Source of the DNA: an uncultured Clostridia bacterium
GTDB taxonomy: Bacteria; Bacillota; Clostridia; Christensenellales; UBA1242
Direction: 5' to 3'
Length of the DNA stretch: 7,687 bases
Assembly: GCA_945937975.1 (NCBI GenBank)
Contig: CAMEUD010000056.1
Span: 1-7,687 of the forward strand
Shown here: positions 5,036 to 7,687 of the stretch, piece by piece
Layout: the number at the start of each line of letters is the position of its first letter
How positions within the stretch are numbered: the stretch's first letter is position 1
Notes under the pieces: generated by a model
The model's input: only the letters and a program-made list of their open reading frames with translations
The model's database searches: none
Told to the model about the DNA's origin: nothing
Translations under genes and position numbers: made by a program

Positions 5036-5836
5036 CTACATTTTAATTGACCAAATATTAATAATAAAATCAAATGTAATTTCCATATTATTTATATTTT
5101 TTAATGTATTTTCAATTTTTTCTGCACCTTTATACCAATATGGAGTCATTTTTGACAAATTCATAATATCATTATTGTTTTTTAAAGTTGTTTTATATGT
5201 TAATTTTTGAGATTTTTCCAAAATAAAATTATTATATGCAAATTTTTCTTGATTTTCTCGTAAATTTTCTTTAAAAAGTACATTTTTTAATTCTTTTAAA
5301 TGATTTTTCCCAGGGACTACTTCTATAATTTTACCACCACTTTTTAATATTCTTAAAAACTCGCTTTGTGGTTTTGGCGCAAAAATATTAAGTATATAGT
5401 CAATCATTTTATCCTTTATTGGCAACTCAAATATTGATGAAACAAAAGAAATTGCATTTTTATTTACCGATGCCTTTTTTACAGCAATTTTTGAAATATC
5501 AGTTAAATACAAATCGCCAAAATTTTCTAAACCAAAACTATAATATCCACTACCACAACCAGCATCTAATATTGTTAAATTACTACCCACAATTTGCTTT
5601 GTTATTTCATCTTTAAGTTTAGAAAAATATCCTCCTTTCAAAAACAAATCTCTTGCATTTATCATTGTTTCATCATCACCAGGATTTTTGGAATTTTTTT
5701 GGTTTACCAAAAGTAAATTAACATATCCTTGTTTTGCAAAATCATAGCAATGATTATTTTTACATACAAGACTATTATCTTTCCTTTCTAGTTCACTTTT
5801 ACATTTTGGGCAAATCAAAATTGAATAATTTTTCAT
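5036..5836 (-). CDS. RlmA-type 23S rRNA (guanine-N1) methyltransferase
   Basis: A 266-residue SAM-dependent methyltransferase predicted to modify N1 of a guanine in helix 35 of 23S rRNA (G745 in E. coli RlmA, G748 in the RlmA-II/TlrB branch). The N-terminal zinc site is C9, C12, C25, H29, with RlmA-like spacing. The linker FAKQGYVNLL...NPGDDETMINAR (33-62) is highly characteristic. SAM motif I is LDAGCGSGYY (90-99), followed by LTDISKIAVKKA (111-122), NIFAPK (150-155) and GGKIIEVVPG (167-176). The zinc site near residue 9 leaves no alternative start. No ribosome binding site is visible, and a promoter ends at the right distance for a leaderless mRNA. The gene is rich in A/T and Lys/Asn codons, by eye more than glyS. 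G745 versus G748 specificity, which matters for macrolide response, cannot be decided here. Confidence 0.9.
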   Translation of the reverse strand: MKNYSILICPKCKSELERKDNSLVCKNNHCYDFAKQGYVNLLLVNQKNSKNPGDDETMINARDLFLKGGYFSKLKDEITKQIVGSNLTILDAGCGSGYYSFGLENFGDLYLTDISKIAVKKASVNKNAISFVSSIFELPIKDKMIDYILNIFAPKPQSEFLRILKSGGKIIEVVPGKNHLKELKNVLFKENLRENQEKFAYNNFILEKSQKLTYKTTLKNNNDIMNLSKMTPYWYKGAEKIENTLKNINNMEITFDFIINIWSIKM

Positions 5837-5842
5837 ATTAAA

Positions 5843-5871
5843 ATATTAATATTTCAAGCCGATATTGTCAA
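5843..5871 (-). promoter_or_regulatory. Promoter of the rRNA methyltransferase, possibly leaderless
   Basis: The minus strand has a perfect -35 TTGACA (5866-5871), a 17-bp spacer and -10 TAATAT (5843-5848, 4 of 6). Seven nt downstream of the -10 is the A of the start codon (5836), so transcription may start at the ATG itself. A perfect 14-bp palindrome AAATATTAATATTT (5841-5854) covers the -10. The preceding terminator ends 3 bp upstream of the -35. Confidence 0.6.
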
Positions 5872-5874
5872 ATT

Positions 5875-5902
5875 AAAAAAAGTGCAAATAATTTGCACTT
5901 TT
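5875..5902 (-). terminator. Terminator of the acyltransferase-like gene
   Basis: In the minus strand, AAAAGTGCAAA (5902-5892) pairs perfectly with TTTGCACTTTT (5888-5878) around a 3-nt loop, with the T run continuing to 5875. It begins 3 bp after the stop codon. Confidence 0.88.
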
Positions 5903-5905
5903 AAA

Positions 5906-7027
5906 TTAAATATGTTTTATCCAAGATCTTCTTCTCTTGTGTTGACGATGTTCAAAGTTTTTCCATAATTGTTGAATTTGAACATTGCTTTCAAGGTTAA
6001 GATTTGTTTCACAACTAATAATTCCATGTTTTATAAAGTTTGCACACATTTCACGCATAATTACAGCAGGGACGCCTTTGCTATGCCAACCTGGTTTTAC
6101 AGCAATAAGTGCCAAATCTAAATATTTTGGATGTTTTACTGCTTTTAAAACTTTAAAAATACTTTTTGGAGTTAATCTTCCTTCACACTTATTAATTACT
6201 TCACTAAGTGATGGAATTGCAAATCCAAAACATATTACATCATCATTTTCATCAACAACCAAACTTATAAAGTCTGTGCTAATAAACAAATTAAATTGGT
6301 CAATTACTTGTTTTCTTACTTTGTCTGTATATGGGACAACACCATAAAGTGGGCCATATGCTTCATCAAGAAGTTTAAATATTCCCGGTGCATATTTCTT
6401 GATAAATGCATGCTTGTTTTTCTTTTCTGCAAGTCTTAAATGATATTTTTCTTCAACAAGGTCTGCAATTTTATTTACTCTTGGCTCAATTTCTTTTGGA
6501 ACTTTTATATTATATTCAACCCAATCAGTTTCTTTTTCATAACCACAGTCTTGCATAAGGTCTTTATAATAATCATAGTTATATGCTTCTTCAAAAGTTG
6601 CTATTTCATCAAAGCCTTCAATAAGCATACCTTCTCTGTCCAAATCATTAAAGCCCATTGGTCCATGAACAATATCCATTCCTTTTTCTTTTGCCCAAGA
6701 CTCAACAGCATTAAACAATGCATGAGCAACTTCTTTATCATTTATTGCATCAAAACGAGTAAATCTCACTCTTTTTTCATTTACTTTTTCATTATATAGT
6801 CTTTGAATTATTCCTGCTATTCTTCCAACTAATTCATCATCTTTGTAACACAAAAAGTATTTTGCTTCACAATCTTCAAATGATGCATTCTTTTTTGGAT
6901 TAAAAAGCTCAAATTCACTCATTCTTAATGGATGAACATATTGTTTTACACCTTTATATAACTTTGTAGGAAAATCTATAAATAATTTAATTTGTTTTTT
7001 TGTTTTAACTTCTTCTATTCTTATCAT
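5906..7027 (-). CDS. YghO-like protein with acyl-CoA N-acyltransferase fold
   Basis: A 373-residue protein of a widespread but uncharacterised family (E. coli YghO-like), predicted to have GNAT-type acyltransferase folds. Recognisable features are FIDFPTKLY (17-25), YVHPL (30-34), NPKKNASFEDCEAKYFLCY (43-61), a GNAT-like strand ELVGRIAGII (65-74) and HGPMGFNDLDREGMLIEGF (121-139). A second GNAT-like segment ALIAVKPGWHSKGVPAVIM (306-324) has a degenerate acetyl-CoA motif. The basic C-terminus RRRSWIK (366-372) is also family-typical. No signal peptide, so probably cytoplasmic. The predicted promoter lies so close that the 5' leader would be only about 3 nt, and no ribosome binding site is seen. 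It ends in its own terminator. Substrate unknown; an acyltransferase function is inferred from fold only. Confidence 0.82.
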   Translation of the reverse strand: MIRIEEVKTKKQIKLFIDFPTKLYKGVKQYVHPLRMSEFELFNPKKNASFEDCEAKYFLCYKDDELVGRIAGIIQRLYNEKVNEKRVRFTRFDAINDKEVAHALFNAVESWAKEKGMDIVHGPMGFNDLDREGMLIEGFDEIATFEEAYNYDYYKDLMQDCGYEKETDWVEYNIKVPKEIEPRVNKIADLVEEKYHLRLAEKKNKHAFIKKYAPGIFKLLDEAYGPLYGVVPYTDKVRKQVIDQFNLFISTDFISLVVDENDDVICFGFAIPSLSEVINKCEGRLTPKSIFKVLKAVKHPKYLDLALIAVKPGWHSKGVPAVIMREMCANFIKHGIISCETNLNLESNVQIQQLWKNFEHRQHKRRRSWIKHI

Positions 7028-7036
7028 AACATTTAT

Positions 7037-7065
7037 ACTATAACAAATTTTGTTGACTAAATCAA
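7037..7065 (-). promoter_or_regulatory. Promoter of the YghO-like gene
   Basis: The minus strand has -35 TTGATT (7060-7065), a 17-bp spacer and -10 TATAGT (7037-7042, 5 of 6). Predicted start is near 7030, 3 nt before the ATG. The -35 lies in the dyad GTTGA (7052-7056) with TCAAC (7062-7066). The spacer holds a second one, AACAAA (7042-7047) with TTTGTT (7049-7054). Confidence 0.55.
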
Positions 7066-7070
7066 CTAAA

Positions 7071-7367
7071 TTACATCATTATTTTTTGACCAATATAGAA
7101 TTTATCGGTTTTTGTATAGTTGATTAATTGTTCAACTGTTATTCCTAAACATTTTGCTATATTCTCTTTTGTGTCCAATGGCTTTACCACATAACATTTT
7201 TCATAAGCCTTGCCTAGTAAAACAACATCTCCACTTGACAAATTTTTCATGTTACCATTAATTGAATAAAGTTCACTTAAATTCATATTTAGACTAGATG
7301 AAATTTCTTGAAGCGTTTCACCGTTTTTTAACCGATACGAAAGTTTATTTTTTATGTTTATTTGCAT
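7071..7367 (-). CDS. Small protein with two LysM domains
   Basis: A 98-residue protein that is almost entirely two LysM modules. The first runs at about 11-51 (YRLKNGETLQEISSSLNMNL ... LSSGDVVLL). The second runs at about 59-98 (CYVVKPLDTKENIAKCLGIT ... FYIGQKIMM). LysM modules bind N-acetylglucosamine-containing glycans such as peptidoglycan. There is no signal peptide or membrane segment, so it is either exported by another route or acts inside the cell, as with LysM proteins targeted to the forming spore. GGGAG lies 9 nt before the ATG. A weak upstream promoter (TTGTTA, 16 bp, TATAAT at 7425-7430 on the minus strand) would lie inside the divergent flippase gene. The divergent SpoVB-like neighbour makes an envelope or sporulation role plausible. 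No terminator separates it from the YghO-like gene. Confidence 0.8.
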   Translation of the reverse strand: MQINIKNKLSYRLKNGETLQEISSSLNMNLSELYSINGNMKNLSSGDVVLLGKAYEKCYVVKPLDTKENIAKCLGITVEQLINYTKTDKFYIGQKIMM

Positions 7368-7397
7368 AATAAAAATCTCCCAATAATAAAATATGAT

Positions 7398-7687
7398 ATG
7401 AAATCATTATTCAAAACCGTTTTTATTATAATTTTTTTCACAGGGCTAACAAGACTTGCTGGATTTTTATTTAGAATTTATTTATCAAGGAAACTCGGTG
7501 CAGAAAGTTTAGGTATATATCAAATAAGTTTTTCAATTTTTATGGTACTATTGACTGTTATTGCAAGTGGACTACCACTAATTGTATCGAGAATGACTGC
7601 AAAGTTTAATACTCAAAAAGATAAGCAAAAGGAATACGAATGTCTTACAAGTGCAACAGTAATTGCATTGACTTTAAGTATTGTTAT
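7398..7687 (+). CDS. SpoVB/MATE-like polysaccharide flippase, N-terminal part
   Basis: The first 96 codons of a gene that runs off the window. The translation starts MKSLFKTVFIIIFFTGLTRL and continues with FRIYLSRKLGAESLGIYQIS, a hydrophobic segment, then ASGLPLIVSRMTAKF. This matches the N-terminus of SpoVB/Wzx-type members of the MOP exporter superfamily: the first helix, the R-x-x-L-x-R-x-L-G-A-E-x-L-G-x-Y motif, and a second helix ending in the SGLP-ISR region. Such proteins flip lipid-linked sugars for peptidoglycan, spore cortex or polysaccharide assembly. The start is supported by alignment to the family from memory; an ATG at 7393 is out of frame and meets a stop at once. No ribosome binding site is visible. 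The gene is divergent from the LysM gene with a 30-bp gap. Confidence 0.88.
   Translation, partial: MKSLFKTVFIIIFFTGLTRLAGFLFRIYLSRKLGAESLGIYQISFSIFMVLLTVIASGLPLIVSRMTAKFNTQKDKQKEYECLTSATVIALTLSIV

Noticed and set aside
5985..6799. Plus-strand open frames opposite the YghO-like gene
   Set aside because: Low-complexity, Phe/Ile-rich antisense translations of a conserved gene without start signals.
7362..7392. Promoter for the flippase (TTGCAT with TAAAAT at 7387-7392)
   Set aside because: The spacer would be 19 bp and the -35 matches only half the consensus; too weak to list, although its -10 position would also give a leaderless start.

Overview
The window looks like chromosomal DNA of a low-GC, Gram-positive-type (Firmicutes) bacterium. 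It is very AT-rich. Most starts have AGGAGG-like ribosome binding sites, promoters are sigma-A type, intrinsic terminators are strong, and glyS carries a T-box leader. The single-chain glycyl-tRNA synthetase, a YtrA-type GntR/ABC cassette and a SpoVB-like flippase fit the same picture. UGG is the only tryptophan codon needed, so the normal genetic code applies. I cannot place it below phylum from sequence alone.

Layout. Positions 1-515 hold no intact gene. They contain a 32-residue orphan C-terminal reading frame and two imperfect direct repeats of the 3' flank of a tRNA gene; the first repeat carries a decayed 3' half of tRNA-Lys. The intact tRNA-Lys(CUU) lies at 516-591 on the minus strand with its own promoter and terminator. 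Positions 729-2620 are a plus-strand operon: a YtrA-type GntR repressor, an ABC ATPase and an ABC-2-like permease, with overlapping reading frames and a dyad at the start of transcription that may be an autoregulatory operator. A hairpin at 2747-2777 can terminate both this operon and the converging glyS gene.

The rest up to 7367 is on the minus strand. In order of transcription it encodes a small double-LysM protein, a YghO-like acyltransferase-fold protein, an RlmA-type 23S rRNA methyltransferase, a Nudix hydrolase and glycyl-tRNA synthetase behind a T-box. Most have recognisable individual promoters, so this is a run of separate units rather than one operon. At 7398 a SpoVB/MATE-like flippase starts on the plus strand, divergent from the LysM gene and only 30 bp away, and runs off the window.

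The genes are mostly housekeeping (translation: tRNA-Lys, GlyRS, rRNA methylation; nucleotide sanitation: Nudix; envelope: ABC cassette, LysM, flippase). I see no defence system, CRISPR array or intact mobile element. The points most worth checking are the very compact glycine T-box, the duplicated and decayed tRNA-Lys 3' end, dyads over several promoters, and three genes that lack a ribosome binding site, two of which have a promoter placed for leaderless or near-leaderless transcription.
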